The notes beneath the pieces were generated by a model. That model saw nothing but the letters and a program-made list of their open reading frames with translations, had not been told where the DNA came from and ran no database searches. This document shows, piece after piece, positions 34,938-44,152 of a DNA stretch of 64,000 nt. The position numbers and the translations under genes are program-made. Each line of letters begins with the position of its first letter. Within the stretch, counting starts at the first letter, position 1. Source of the DNA: DVED01 sp963838375 (lineage in GTDB: Bacteria > Cyanobacteriota > Cyanobacteriia > Cyanobacteriales > Geitlerinemataceae); NCBI GenBank assembly GCA_963838375.1, contig CAWIQY010000007.1, forward strand, positions 142,386 to 206,385, in the 5' to 3' direction.

Positions 34938-35585
34938 TTTTTCTACAAGTAACAAATTCGATCGAGGTTGTCTATCTGTTGAAATACTTATTTACAACTA
35001 TGACTTTTATGAACTTTGACGACAGAATAATATGAATCGAAGTTGTGAATTTATGAATTGACAGAGGACAATCGATAGTTAGATTCTAATTAGTAGAAAG
35101 CTTCGATTTATTAGATTTCTTAAACCGAACTTCCTTGAGTTGACTGTTTCTCCCACAATTATGTTTGTAATCTTAGAGTTGCCTCTCTCAAGGTTTGTAT
35201 GGACTGCACTCTTTTCTCTTCAGTCTGTCATGTTTATCAATCATCGAGTGAGACTGGCAATCCGCATAGATCGATCGATGGAAATCAAACGGATTACAAG
35301 TCTATCTCAGGCTGATTCGATGCTGCTCGATCGAGATTTGTTAGCAACGATCGCAACCGACACAGAGCCATCAAGTCCGAAATCGCCTGCCGATCCTAAT
35401 TGTACGGCTGATTACTGCGGTAGAGCTGGCGAAGCAGCGGAAACTCGCAGTTTATTAAACCTCTCACCTATATCGATCGCTTCCACATTGCCATTATATT
35501 GTTAACTTTTGTAAAAAACGAAAGAAAAATAGATTCGCTTACAGATTCTCTATTAAGACAACCACACCAGATAAGGAGAAGTTAC
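34938..35585. other. Gene-poor stretch upstream of the Gly/Cys-tailed protein
   Basis: 648 bases. A 121-codon plus-strand frame at 35140-35505 has a hydrophobic start (FVILELPLSRFVWTALFSL) and then an unstructured tail without recognised motifs. It could be a small membrane protein but I give it little weight. The AAGGAGAAG site at 35574 belongs to the next gene. Confidence 0.35.
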
Positions 35586-37127
35586 ATGAAAGTCAGTTCT
35601 GCTTCCGCCATGACATCCAGTCGGCTCGATCGATCTCTTGAGTTATTTTGTATGAACGCGAAAAACATCCAATTGTACCAACGCATTCAAGACTTTTCTA
35701 TCGATCGCTCTGATTCTAAATTTCCTTTTAGTCAAAGACTGGCAAAAGAAAATGGCTGGAGTGCAGAATATACACAACGAGCAATCGCAGAATATAAAAA
35801 GTTCGTTTTTCTAGCTGTTGTTGCCGGACATCCCGTTACCCCATCCGAACAAGTGGATCGCGTGTGGCATTTGCACCTACTTTATACCCGATCGTATTGG
35901 GAAAATTTTTGTCCGAATGTCTTGCAGATGTCTTTACATCACAGTCCCACTTTGGGAGGTTCCAGCGAACAGTCTAAATTCTACGATTGGTACGATCGTA
36001 CCTTAGCCAGTTACGAAGCCTTTTTCGGAGAATACCCACCAACCGACATTTGGTCTCCGGCAAAAATTCGTTTTGGTCGAGACACTCACATCACTTTAGT
36101 TAACACCGAACAAAACTGGATTATCCCCAAACCCAATTGGAATTGGCTACCGAAACTTTCGATCGATAGAACGATCGCATACATTGTCTTATTTGGATTG
36201 GCAATGATGGTGACAGGATGTCAGTCTTTAGGATCGAACCCAAGCAATCCCCTAAATTTTCGGGGTCCGGAATTCCTCCGCTTCTATGTCACAATTGCGA
36301 GTATTGCCTTTTTGTTAGGAAGCTGTTTGCGTCATTGGCTAAGAAAACCCGATCGCCATTCGTCCGGATCACCGGTTTCTCTCGATCCTTACGAAACAGC
36401 TTATTTGACCGCAGGCACAAAACGAGCCGTAGAAACAGCTATTTGCCATCTCGTACAACGCGGACATTTACAAGCGAAACCCACAACTCGAACTCTAGAA
36501 ATAATCGAGCCTTTACCCGAAAATAGTCATCCTTTAGAACGCGCAATCGAGGCAAGTATCAGACGGGATGGCAGGTTCGATCTATTGTTGTCCTCAAGTA
36601 CCGTAAAATCTGCCACAAAGTCGATCGGAGATCGGCTCAAACGTCTGGATTTACTAGTTAGTGATGAATGCAGTCAGTTCGTTCAAAAACTATCGGCTTC
36701 TCCTATACTCTTTGTTTTACTTCTAGGAATTACCAAAATTTTCGTGGGAGTTTGGAGAGAAAAACCGGTTGGTTTTCTAGTTATCCTGTGTCTAGTCGTG
36801 GCAATTATCGGACTTAAATTTCTCTGCACGCCTCTTTATCGCAGTCTGTATGGCGATCGCATTTTGGCACGTTTACAGGTACGACACCAACATTTGCGAG
36901 CAGGATCGACTTTAGAGCCTCAAGTTGAACTGGGGTTAGCCTTATTTGGAGTGACAGTTCTCTCTCAAGATGCGCTACAGGGATTGCGACAGGTAATCGT
37001 TCCGCCATCGAGTTCGAGCAGTGGAGGAGGTGGCTCTGGCAGTGGCAGCGGCTGTGGTGGCGGCGGTGGCGGTGGCTGTGGTGGCGGTGGCTGTGGTGGC
37101 GGCTGTGGTGGCTGTGGCGGCGGCTAA
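35586..37127 (+). CDS. Membrane protein with GRDP-like N-terminal motif, TIGR04222-like region and Gly/Cys-rich tail
   Basis: 513 residues from ATG 35586, with AAGGAGAAG 7 bases upstream. The N-terminal 160 residues contain VTPSEQVDRVWHLHLLYTRSY, given here as EQVDRVWHLHLL and YTRSYWENFC. This resembles the DUF1399 motif of plant glycine-rich-domain proteins. Two membrane segments lie near 190-212 and 235-255, and two more near 365-410. The middle region resembles the TIGR04222 membrane-protein class. The last 45 residues are almost only Gly, Ser and Cys (GCGGGGGGGCGGGGCGGG) and may bind metal or be post-translationally modified. Function unknown. Confidence 0.8.
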   Translation: MKVSSASAMTSSRLDRSLELFCMNAKNIQLYQRIQDFSIDRSDSKFPFSQRLAKENGWSAEYTQRAIAEYKKFVFLAVVAGHPVTPSEQVDRVWHLHLLYTRSYWENFCPNVLQMSLHHSPTLGGSSEQSKFYDWYDRTLASYEAFFGEYPPTDIWSPAKIRFGRDTHITLVNTEQNWIIPKPNWNWLPKLSIDRTIAYIVLFGLAMMVTGCQSLGSNPSNPLNFRGPEFLRFYVTIASIAFLLGSCLRHWLRKPDRHSSGSPVSLDPYETAYLTAGTKRAVETAICHLVQRGHLQAKPTTRTLEIIEPLPENSHPLERAIEASIRRDGRFDLLLSSSTVKSATKSIGDRLKRLDLLVSDECSQFVQKLSASPILFVLLLGITKIFVGVWREKPVGFLVILCLVVAIIGLKFLCTPLYRSLYGDRILARLQVRHQHLRAGSTLEPQVELGLALFGVTVLSQDALQGLRQVIVPPSSSSSGGGGSGSGSGCGGGGGGGCGGGGCGGGCGGCGGG

Positions 37128-37294
37128 GTTGCTGGGGTGACTCGATCCCGCGCATTTGCATAATGCTTGTTGATTCGTGGATGACAAGACGTTAAACGAG
37201 TCATTAATCGCAAAAGTTAAATTTTGTAAAAAAACAAGGAAAATCCTCTGCTAGAAGATGATATCCCTTTATCACCCGATCGTACTTCAATACC

Positions 37295-37666
37295 ATGTTA
37301 AAGTCTTTACTTTCGAGATCGATATTCTGGGTAACTTTCCTGGGTTTAGGCACAATTCTAGCTGCTACCAATCCCAACGAAGCGACTTATAGCAAACACC
37401 TAGCTGCCAAACTCCAGCAGCAACTCGAAGACAATATTTGTCGAGAAGCCGGATTCCTCCATTCTGGCTGTTTATCTATCCTAAAATCCAGTCAATCTGA
37501 ACTCACAAGCTTTATCCAATCGGGAACAAAACGGAAAAACTTGTTCTTATTCAGCTTGTATGAAACAGAACTATTTGTTCTGCCACTTTCACCTCCCTAT
37601 CAGGCAAAAGCGATCGGCATCGGTCGTCACTTCTATACCTACCAAGAAGGACAATATGCTGAGTAG
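37295..37666 (+). CDS. DUF4359-type small exported protein
   Basis: 123 residues. A hydrophobic signal or anchor (about 8-25; FWVTFLGLGTILAA) is followed by TNPNEATYSKHLAAKLQQQL, two cysteines (ICREAG, SGCLSI) and RKNLFLFSLYET. This is the pattern of DUF4359 proteins, a cyanobacterial family of unknown function. The two conserved cysteines may form a disulfide in the periplasm. It lies on the same strand between the Gly/Cys-tailed protein and another membrane protein. Confidence 0.75.
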   Translation: MLKSLLSRSIFWVTFLGLGTILAATNPNEATYSKHLAAKLQQQLEDNICREAGFLHSGCLSILKSSQSELTSFIQSGTKRKNLFLFSLYETELFVLPLSPPYQAKAIGIGRHFYTYQEGQYAE

Positions 37667-37773
37667 TTTCATTGGGAATCAGAACTATGCTTCTGATTCC
37701 AAAATCTATGGCATCTATAGATGATTCCCACTTCTGCTCAATTTATCTCAATCTACTCTTTTTCCTGAATCCT

Positions 37774-38229
37774 ATGAAAACCGTAAAACGTGCGACTCCT
37801 TTATTAAAAAAGCGCCGAAGATGGAATTTTTTCTCATCTGATTATTTTTATGCGATCCTTTTTATGTTTCTACCGGGATTAGTAAGTATCCCTCTTGCTT
37901 TAGTGACTAGCTATCCTGGATTGTGGGCTGACGAGAAAACTGTCGTTGTCAAAGTCAAAAATAAATATACGACAACCGTCAGTGAATCTAACAGTCACAA
38001 GAGAATCGATGTTGAGTTTGAACGAAGTTGTACATCTGACGCATTAATTGTGGAGGATTTCAGGAATTTTGAATCCGGGGTCAACAACTCTGCAACCTTA
38101 TACGCCAACCTCGATGTAAATAAAACCTATGAATTGAAAATCGTCGGTACGCGCAATCCCGCTAAGGGACGGTTTCACTACGTGTCAGCCGTTATTCCCC
38201 TCGATCGAAAAATAGATTGCCCTGAATAG
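37774..38229 (+). CDS. Single-pass membrane protein, hypothetical
   Basis: 151 residues if started at ATG 37774 (MKTVKRATP); the frame is open upstream to 37672. A basic N-terminus (LLKKRRRW) precedes one membrane segment (about 27-50; FYAILFMFLPGLVSIPLALV). An extracytoplasmic domain of about 95 residues follows, rich in beta-strand-like sequence, with Cys in ERSCTSD and near the end (IDCPE). No family is recognised. It follows the DUF4359 gene by about 100 bases and is probably in the same transcript. Confidence 0.65.
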   Translation: MKTVKRATPLLKKRRRWNFFSSDYFYAILFMFLPGLVSIPLALVTSYPGLWADEKTVVVKVKNKYTTTVSESNSHKRIDVEFERSCTSDALIVEDFRNFESGVNNSATLYANLDVNKTYELKIVGTRNPAKGRFHYVSAVIPLDRKIDCPE

Positions 38230-38286
38230 GTTGTCCATTTGATGAACATCACTCAACCTATTAAAAGACTCTCAAAAAACTGCCCC

Positions 38287-39474
38287 CTACAGCAATTCCC
38301 CCAGTCGCCGGACAAACGCATCCTTGCCAAACTTTGCCAGGGTTTGCTGGCGCAACCAAGCGCCATCGCAGCGTCGATCCGACTCCCTAGGAGTATTGCG
38401 CCCTTTAAGGATTTTGATACAGGCAGCCGCCACCGCCTGCGGATCGCGGTGAGGAACCCGCCAACCCAGTTCGCCATCTTGCAAAGGGTCAGCCGACCCG
38501 TCGCTGTCTCCTGAGAGTACCGGAATTCCCGTCGCCATGGCTTCCAAATAGACGATGCCAAATCCTTCTTGAGAGGGCATGATATAGGCATCAGCCACGC
38601 GGTAATGGTCGGGGAGATCCTCGGTGGGGACAAATCCGGCAAAGACCACCCGATCGGCAATTCCCAGTTCTTGCGCCAATTGTTCCAATCGGGGTCGATC
38701 GTCTCCGCGACCGATCGCCAAATATTTTACATTTGGAAAGGTTTGGGCGATCGTCGGTAATGCCCGAATTGTAACATCCACCCCTTTATAAATATCACCC
38801 GACCACAATCGTGCCACTGTCATCAACACTGTGGCATCGGCTAAACCATAACGATCGATCAAATGTTGAGGTTTAACACCGGGAACGAATGCCGAACCAT
38901 CGATCGAACAAGGTAAAATCCGCACTCTTTTGGGGTCGAGGTCATTAGCTTGGCAGGCGAGATCTCGACTGTAGCGGCTAATTGTCCACAGACAATCCGC
39001 GTTGTTAAGTGCATCGCGATAGCGAGGTGGTAGAGGCGTCCACACTTCCTTGCCATAGGTGAGAACCGTGTAGGGAATCCCCAGTGGCTGGCAAAGATTA
39101 CGGACGAGAGGCGCGAGATTAATGTGGCCGCAAAAAACGCGATCGGGTCTTTTTTGGAGAAGTTGGGTCAATAGAACCATCCCAAACCGGATGCGTCCCC
39201 ACCAAAGCGGCTGCGTTTTCAGATAAGTAAAATGGAGAACGCGCTTTGTGGGAGGATCGAGACGATCGTTCAGGGGATTGTCGCAGTTTGGGGAATCGCG
39301 CAAAATTAAGACATCGGCAGTTCGAGACGGACAATCTCCAAACTCCTTTGCCAGAGAACGATATGCTTCGAGGAGATCTTTGACGTAGGATTGAATGCCA
39401 CCTTCGCCGGCAAACACTTCTAGAAAAACGAATAAATCTTTGGCAGGCACTGGGAACAGTTTGACCTCGGTCAT
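38287..39474 (-). CDS. Glycosyltransferase family 4
   Basis: 395 residues from ATG 39474 (MTEVKLFPVPAKDL); an earlier in-frame start exists. GT-B fold: the N-terminal domain has VFAGEGGIQSYVKDLLEAY, and the C-terminal domain has TVARLWSGDIYKGVDVTIRAL, AIGRGDDRPRLEQLAQELG and the donor-binding EGFGIVYLEAMATGIPVLSG (given as EGFGIVYLEAMA, then TGIPVL) with the conserved E-x7-E. It transfers a sugar from a nucleotide donor, probably to a surface polysaccharide or glycolipid. The product is unknown because no biosynthetic cluster surrounds it. Confidence 0.9.
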   Translation of the reverse strand: MTEVKLFPVPAKDLFVFLEVFAGEGGIQSYVKDLLEAYRSLAKEFGDCPSRTADVLILRDSPNCDNPLNDRLDPPTKRVLHFTYLKTQPLWWGRIRFGMVLLTQLLQKRPDRVFCGHINLAPLVRNLCQPLGIPYTVLTYGKEVWTPLPPRYRDALNNADCLWTISRYSRDLACQANDLDPKRVRILPCSIDGSAFVPGVKPQHLIDRYGLADATVLMTVARLWSGDIYKGVDVTIRALPTIAQTFPNVKYLAIGRGDDRPRLEQLAQELGIADRVVFAGFVPTEDLPDHYRVADAYIMPSQEGFGIVYLEAMATGIPVLSGDSDGSADPLQDGELGWRVPHRDPQAVAAACIKILKGRNTPRESDRRCDGAWLRQQTLAKFGKDAFVRRLGELL

Positions 39475-39630
39475 AGTCTTTGGGCAGAAGCGCTTACACA
39501 TCGGGTTTGCCGAATCTGGAGGGAATGTGCCAGCACTATTGCGTTTCCGTCTTTCTCAGAGCGCGGTGCAGTTGGACGATTCTCCCTTTACCCAACATAG
39601 CGCGATCGGTCAAATTCTCGTGCTTAGTTT

Positions 39631-40077
39631 CTAATGCGGAGTTGATTCCCGTAATCCCGATACAGATTTTTCAATCAGCAAACAGTTACGACCATCTCGA
39701 TCGCGCTCGTAGACCACACGATCGGCTAAACGTCTCAACAAGAACCAACCGTACCCCCCCAGACGTAGCGTACCGGGTTGCGGTTCTTCTAGCCGATTTG
39801 GATCGAAAGGTTTCCCTCGATCCCAAATTCTGATTTCGATCTGATCTTCCCACAAATCCAGTTCGATCTCGATCTTCGTGTCCTGGGGAAGCCCTTGGTG
39901 AGCGTGACGAACAGCATTGGTGAACCCTTCGGCAAGCGCTAAGTTGAGACAATAAATCTGATTCTCCGACCAAGACAACTGAGGCTGATACTGATGACAG
40001 ATGTTATTAAACCATGCCTGTATCTGATTAAGAAGACCGAGATCGCTTTGCACGGTCAGATGTGCGTGCTTTAACAT
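39631..40077 (-). CDS. RsbW-like ATP-binding regulator (anti-sigma-factor type)
   Basis: 148 residues from ATG 40077; ATG 40086 is also possible. A single HATPase_c_2 domain has the N box CLNLALAEGFTNAVRHAH, the G1 motif IRIWDRGKPFDP and a G2 region LRLGGYGWFLLRRLAD. This is the anti-sigma-factor kinase fold (RsbW/SpoIIAB type), which binds partner STAS proteins and can phosphorylate them. A STAS protein is encoded 6 kb away (46518-46886); the two could be partners, but that is inference. It is transcribed alone between petD and the glycosyltransferase. Confidence 0.87.
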   Translation of the reverse strand: MLKHAHLTVQSDLGLLNQIQAWFNNICHQYQPQLSWSENQIYCLNLALAEGFTNAVRHAHQGLPQDTKIEIELDLWEDQIEIRIWDRGKPFDPNRLEEPQPGTLRLGGYGWFLLRRLADRVVYERDRDGRNCLLIEKSVSGLRESTPH

Positions 40078-40267
40078 ACCACCCATTCAGCTCTGACGCC
40101 GAACGCCCTCAGAAGCTCAGCTTTTCTAATAGAACAATCATTCGATCGAGGCTTTTTCTCGAAAGACTCCCCAATGCCGACCGACACCCATTTCTGTTTG
40201 CAGACTCAGCATTGACGTACTTACTCTCAAACAAAAACAGGCGTCGATCGGATTCAATGATAGTCTA

Positions 40268-40750
40268 CTAGAAAAGACCTAAAGTCAAAGACTTATCTAG
40301 AGGTAAAGCGGCACCAATTCCCAGCCACAATGTGACTAAAGTGCTGACCACAAACACCGTGGTGGCGACGGGACGACGGAAAGGATTCTGGAACTTATTG
40401 ACGTTCTCAATAAAGGGAATCAGCGTTAAGCCCACAGGAATGGAGGACATCAGGACAATCCCCAGTAATTTATTCGGAACTGCACGCAACATTTGGAACG
40501 AAGGATACAGATACCATTCTGGCAGAATTTCCAGAGGGGTCGCAAATGGGTCGGCAGCTTCGCCACCCATTGACGGATCTAGGACGGCTAAGCCGACAAT
40601 GCAGGCTAAAGTTCCCAGAATAACGATGGGAAACGTATAGAGGAGGTCATTGGGCCAGGCGGGTTCACCGTAGTAGTTGTGACCCATGCCTTGAGCCAGT
40701 TTCTCTCTCAGCTTGGGATCGCTGAGATCGGGTTTTTTTAAGATGGACAT
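40268..40750 (-). CDS. petD: Cytochrome b6f complex subunit IV
   Basis: 160 residues, the standard length. It opens MSILKKPDLSDPKLREKLAQ, keeps YYGEPAWPNDLLYTFPIVI and has the Qo-site PEWY in LEILPEWYLYPSFQMLR. Three membrane helices are present. Subunit IV is the C-terminal half equivalent of cytochrome b in the thylakoid b6f complex, which moves electrons from plastoquinol to plastocyanin or cytochrome c6. It follows petB by about 90 bp on the same strand, the usual petB-petD operon. Confidence 0.98.
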   Translation of the reverse strand: MSILKKPDLSDPKLREKLAQGMGHNYYGEPAWPNDLLYTFPIVILGTLACIVGLAVLDPSMGGEAADPFATPLEILPEWYLYPSFQMLRAVPNKLLGIVLMSSIPVGLTLIPFIENVNKFQNPFRRPVATTVFVVSTLVTLWLGIGAALPLDKSLTLGLF

Positions 40751-40840
40751 GGTTAAATGCGTTCTCCTTAGTATTCGAGAGAATCGGCGATGGACTGACA
40801 GAACAGATGAGAGACTCTCAGATTCTGCGATCGACTCGCC

Positions 40841-41509
40841 TTAGAGAGGACCGGAAATACCCTGCTTGCGAATCATTAAGAAGTGCAGCAGCATAAAGAC
40901 GGCAATCAGCCAAGGCAAAACAAAGGTGTGCAAGCTGTAAAAACGAGTCAGCGTGGATTGACCGACGCTGGTTCCACCGCGCATCAGTTCGACAATCAAA
41001 CCGCCAACTACGGGGATTGCATCGGGAACGCCGCTTACAATCTTCACAGCCCAGTATCCCAGTTGATCCCAAGGCAAAGAGTAGCCTGTTACACCAAAAG
41101 AAACGGTGATCACCGCCATAATAACGCCTGTCACCCAGGTGAGTTCGCGAGGCTTTTTGAAACCGCCCGTCAGGTAAACCCGGAAAACGTGCAGAATCAT
41201 CATCAACACCATCATGCTGGCAGACCAGCGGTGGATGGAGCGAATCAGCCAACCGAAGTTCACCTCGGTCATCAGATATTGTATTGAGCTAAACGCTTCG
41301 GTGACGGTGGGTTTGTAATAAAACGTCATGGCGAATCCAGTGGCAAACTGGATCAGGAAGCAGACCAGCGTGATGCCACCCAGACAATAAAAGATATTGA
41401 CGTGGGGGGGGACGTATTTGCTGGTAATGTCGTCGGAGAGCGCCTGAACTTCTAGGCGTTCGTCAAACCACTGGTAGACTTTTGAATCAGTGACCTGTTT
41501 GGAAAACAT
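40841..41509 (-). CDS. petB: Cytochrome b6
   Basis: 222 residues from ATG 41509 (MFSKQVTDSKVYQWFDERL), matching the conserved cyanobacterial start. Four membrane helices are present. The bis-haem histidines lie in IHRWSASMMVLMMILHVFRVY and in the SLHTFVLPWLIAVFMLLHFL helix (given in parts: RSIHRWSASM, ILHVFRV, FYSLHTF, LLHFLMIRKQGISGPL). The Cys of VNIFYCLGG, which covalently holds the extra haem, is present. It is the first gene of petB-petD. The ctpA gene is divergently oriented upstream. Confidence 0.98.
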   Translation of the reverse strand: MFSKQVTDSKVYQWFDERLEVQALSDDITSKYVPPHVNIFYCLGGITLVCFLIQFATGFAMTFYYKPTVTEAFSSIQYLMTEVNFGWLIRSIHRWSASMMVLMMILHVFRVYLTGGFKKPRELTWVTGVIMAVITVSFGVTGYSLPWDQLGYWAVKIVSGVPDAIPVVGGLIVELMRGGTSVGQSTLTRFYSLHTFVLPWLIAVFMLLHFLMIRKQGISGPL

Positions 41510-41837
41510 ACATCGGAAATATCTATTGCTATAAAAAATGTAACACAACTTGACAGACTCTAAGATTTGGCGGTCAGGGATTTCAGGAATGGCTGAGATC
41601 GGTTTTCCGGCAATGCCTTGCCGGTACTTGCCGGGTTTCGGGAGTTTCCGGGGTCAGAGATCGATCTCACTGGCGGCGCTTACGCGAAGGCAAAGAGCCG
41701 GGGGAGTCGGTCATCGAGAACAACAGCCGTGCACTCCACATCCCTTACTCTTAAACGAGTAGGCAAAACTGGAGCGATTCTGGCAAACTAGACTCAGGTA
41801 TCTTAAAGACAACGTAATATTTTAAGGTTTTCATATC
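41510..41837. promoter_or_regulatory. Divergent promoter region of petBD and ctpA
   Basis: 328 bases between the starts of petB (minus) and ctpA (plus). Both promoters must lie here. An AT-rich TTACATTTTTTATAG word on the minus strand, about 15-30 bases upstream of petB, may include its -10 element. I could not define -35 boxes or operators with confidence. Confidence 0.4.
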
Positions 41838-43076
41838 ATGCGTCAACGATCGTTCTGGGTGGGGCTGCTCGTCGTCCTCCAACTCGTCGTGGGGTGGAGT
41901 GGGTGGACTCCTCCAGCTTTTGCCTTAACAGAAGAGCAAAAACTGGTGTCAGAGGTTTGGCGCATTGTCAATCGCTCTTATGTCGATGAGAGTTTTAACC
42001 ATCAAAATTGGTGGACCGTTCGCTTGGAAGCTCTGAAAACGCGCATGGACGATCGCCGCCAAGCTTACGATACGATCGAAAAGATGCTAGCTCGTTTGGA
42101 CGATCCCTTTACCCGACTGTTACGACCGGAACAATATAAAACATTACAAATTAGTACCTCCGGAGAATTGACGGGAGTGGGTTTGCAAATCTCGGTGGAC
42201 GCCCAAACCAAAGTGCTGATGGTCGTTTCACCCATCGCCGGGACTCCTGCCGACTTAGCCGGAATCCAATCGGGCGATCGAATCTTGAATATCGATGGTG
42301 TGGCAACAACGATTCTCACTTTAGACGAAGCTGCCGCTCGAATGCGCGGTCCTATTGGCTCTCACGTCGTTTTACAAGTCGAACGACAGCTCGACGCTTC
42401 GATCGAAAATATCGATCTAGTCCGCGATCGCATTGCTCTCAATCCGGTGTACGCTCAACTTCAGTCCGTTGATGACTCGGAGCAAATCGGGTATATCCGC
42501 CTCTCTCAATTCAGCGCCAATGCCGCCGAAGAAATGAAGCAAACCATCCAAAATCTGGAAGCACAGGGTGCAGATGCCTATATTCTGGACTTGCGGAGCA
42601 ATCCCGGTGGTTTGTTGCAAGCCGGGATCGAAATTGCCCGGATGTGGCTCGACGATAGTACGATTGTTTATACTGTCAATCGTCAATCGATTTTAGATAG
42701 CTTTGATGCTAACAAATCGGCACTAACCGCCGATCCCCTAGTGGTTTTGGTCGATCGGGGCACGGCAAGCGCTAGTGAAATCCTGGCAGGAGCACTTCAG
42801 GATAATGGACGCGCGACTTTAGTCGGCGAACGCACTTTTGGCAAGGGGTTGATTCAGTCTCTGTTCGATTTGTCAGATGACTCGGGATTGGCAGTAACGG
42901 TGGCGAAATACGAAACCCCAAATCATCGGGATATTAATAAACTCGGGATTGAGCCTGATGTAGTTGTTCCTCAAAATGCCACCACGCGCGCTCGTTTGGC
43001 AACCGCTGAGGATCTTCCTTATCAAACCGCTGTGGAACTGTTAACCCAAAAGGCAATGGTTGCCAGACAGATGTAA
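41838..43076 (+). CDS. ctpA: Carboxyl-terminal processing protease CtpA
   Basis: 412 residues. A signal peptide (about 1-30) ends PPAFA-LTEEQ. A PDZ domain is at about 100-180 (GELTGVGLQISVD, SPIAGTPADLAGIQSGDRI), and an S41 protease domain carries the catalytic Ser in DRGTASASEILAGAL and the catalytic Lys in ERTFGKGLIQ. CtpA removes the C-terminal extension of the photosystem II D1 precursor in the lumen, allowing assembly of the Mn cluster. The position next to petBD is seen in other cyanobacteria. No lesions were seen. Confidence 0.95.
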   Translation: MRQRSFWVGLLVVLQLVVGWSGWTPPAFALTEEQKLVSEVWRIVNRSYVDESFNHQNWWTVRLEALKTRMDDRRQAYDTIEKMLARLDDPFTRLLRPEQYKTLQISTSGELTGVGLQISVDAQTKVLMVVSPIAGTPADLAGIQSGDRILNIDGVATTILTLDEAAARMRGPIGSHVVLQVERQLDASIENIDLVRDRIALNPVYAQLQSVDDSEQIGYIRLSQFSANAAEEMKQTIQNLEAQGADAYILDLRSNPGGLLQAGIEIARMWLDDSTIVYTVNRQSILDSFDANKSALTADPLVVLVDRGTASASEILAGALQDNGRATLVGERTFGKGLIQSLFDLSDDSGLAVTVAKYETPNHRDINKLGIEPDVVVPQNATTRARLATAEDLPYQTAVELLTQKAMVARQM

Positions 43077-43337
43077 GTTTTAACATTGAAATCAAATGGC
43101 TCTAGCAACGGCTTTAGAGCGCTGGCTAGAGCTGGCAAAAATCCACCAGCCTATTGGTAATATCCGAAAAAGCCCAAGGAAAAATATTAGGATTAATGGC
43201 TGTGTGGTGGTTTTCACCCAACTCTTCTGCGACGATTGCCACCTGAAGATTCAGGTATTCTCAGAAGTTTTACAGCCTCTCTTTGCGTAAATGAACTTTA
43301 GCCAAGAGCTTGTCTATTCAACATTGAATAGCTTGCT

Positions 43338-43745
43338 TTAGTTAGCATCAATCAATACAGACATCGCATTCCTAGCGTATTGTGCTCCATTTGGATTTCC
43401 CTCAATCGTTGCCATTAAACTCGCTCCTCCAATTAAGAGCAAATACTGCTGTGAAAATGAAGCGGGGTCATGCATCCCGGCTTCAGATGCTAACTGCATG
43501 ATGTAAGCACGAATCGCTTCTCTTAAATTAACCGAGACTTGGTGAGCTGGATGAGACGCATCAGCAATTTCTAAGACCGCATTGATAAATGGACACCCCC
43601 GGAAGTCCGGCTCAGCGTACCAGCCTTGGAGAACATCAAAAGTTGCCAGTAACCGCTCCTTAGGAGTGTTTCCTCGATCGGCAACGGTCTGTTCAAACCA
43701 ACGCAACCATTGAGCGGCACGATATGGGATGACTCCCGAAGACAT
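43338..43745 (-). pseudogene. TetR-family regulator, truncated: DNA-binding domain missing
   Basis: 135 codons encoding a TetR C-terminal ligand-binding domain: WLRWFEQTVADRGNTPKERL, GWYAEPDFRGCPFINAVLE and the YLLLIGGASLMATIEGN ending. These match the AefR/YcdC-like branch. The N-terminal helix-turn-helix (about 55-60 residues) is absent. The frame begins within MSSGVIPYRAAQW and overlaps the start of an oppositely oriented, also N-terminally truncated gene. Without a helix-turn-helix it cannot act as a normal repressor. The two truncations coincide, which points to one deletion across a divergent promoter. Confidence 0.8.
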
Positions 43746-44007
43746 TGAAGCTCTGCGTCAGGGGAGACCTCTAACCGATCGGAAATTACAGGCGTTGCGG
43801 CTTTTTACTCAGCGGATGATTGTGGCGCGGGGTTGGGTGAACGATCGAGAAATTGAGGAGTTTCTAGCCGCAGGTTACACCCAGCAGCAGGTTTTGGAAG
43901 TCATTTTAGGAATTGCTGTCAAAATCATCCACAACTATACGAACCACATCGCCAAGACTCCTTTGGATAAGGCATTCCAACCTTATATTTGGTGCAAGCC
44001 TTCATAG
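43729..44007 (+). pseudogene. Carboxymuconolactone-decarboxylase/AhpD-family protein, truncated
   Basis: 92 codons beginning MTPEDIEALRQGRPLTDRKL and ending with EVILGIAVKIIHNYTNHIAKTPLDKAF (given as EVILGIAVK and HNYTNHIAKTPLD). This is the C-terminal half of a peroxidase-related carboxymuconolactone-decarboxylase-family protein. The N-terminal half with the catalytic CxxC is missing. The frame overlaps the 5' end of the truncated TetR gene by 17 bases in opposite orientation. An ATG happens to open it, so a short product may be made, but without the active site. Confidence 0.78.
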
Positions 44008-44152
44008 CACAGTCGTCAACTTTCTCCTCGTTCCACATGGGTGAAGTGTTTGCAGGTATTGCTGGCTATAGGCGGAGGAACGACTTTCCCTTCCCTATTC
44101 CCGGAGCGCACCGCTGTAACTTTGACCTTAGTTCGGCGAGAAGATCGCGACT

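Noticed and set aside
36814..37187. Minus-strand His/Ser- and Thr/Ala-rich frames
   Set aside because: They are the complement of the Gly/Cys-coding tail of the 35586-37127 gene.
40818..41287. Frames in other phases of petB
   Set aside because: They follow from petB composition. petB itself is unambiguous.
43096..43290. A 64-codon frame between ctpA and the truncated TetR gene
   Set aside because: No motif or plausible ribosome-binding site; the region may be decayed DNA, but I could not assign a parent gene.
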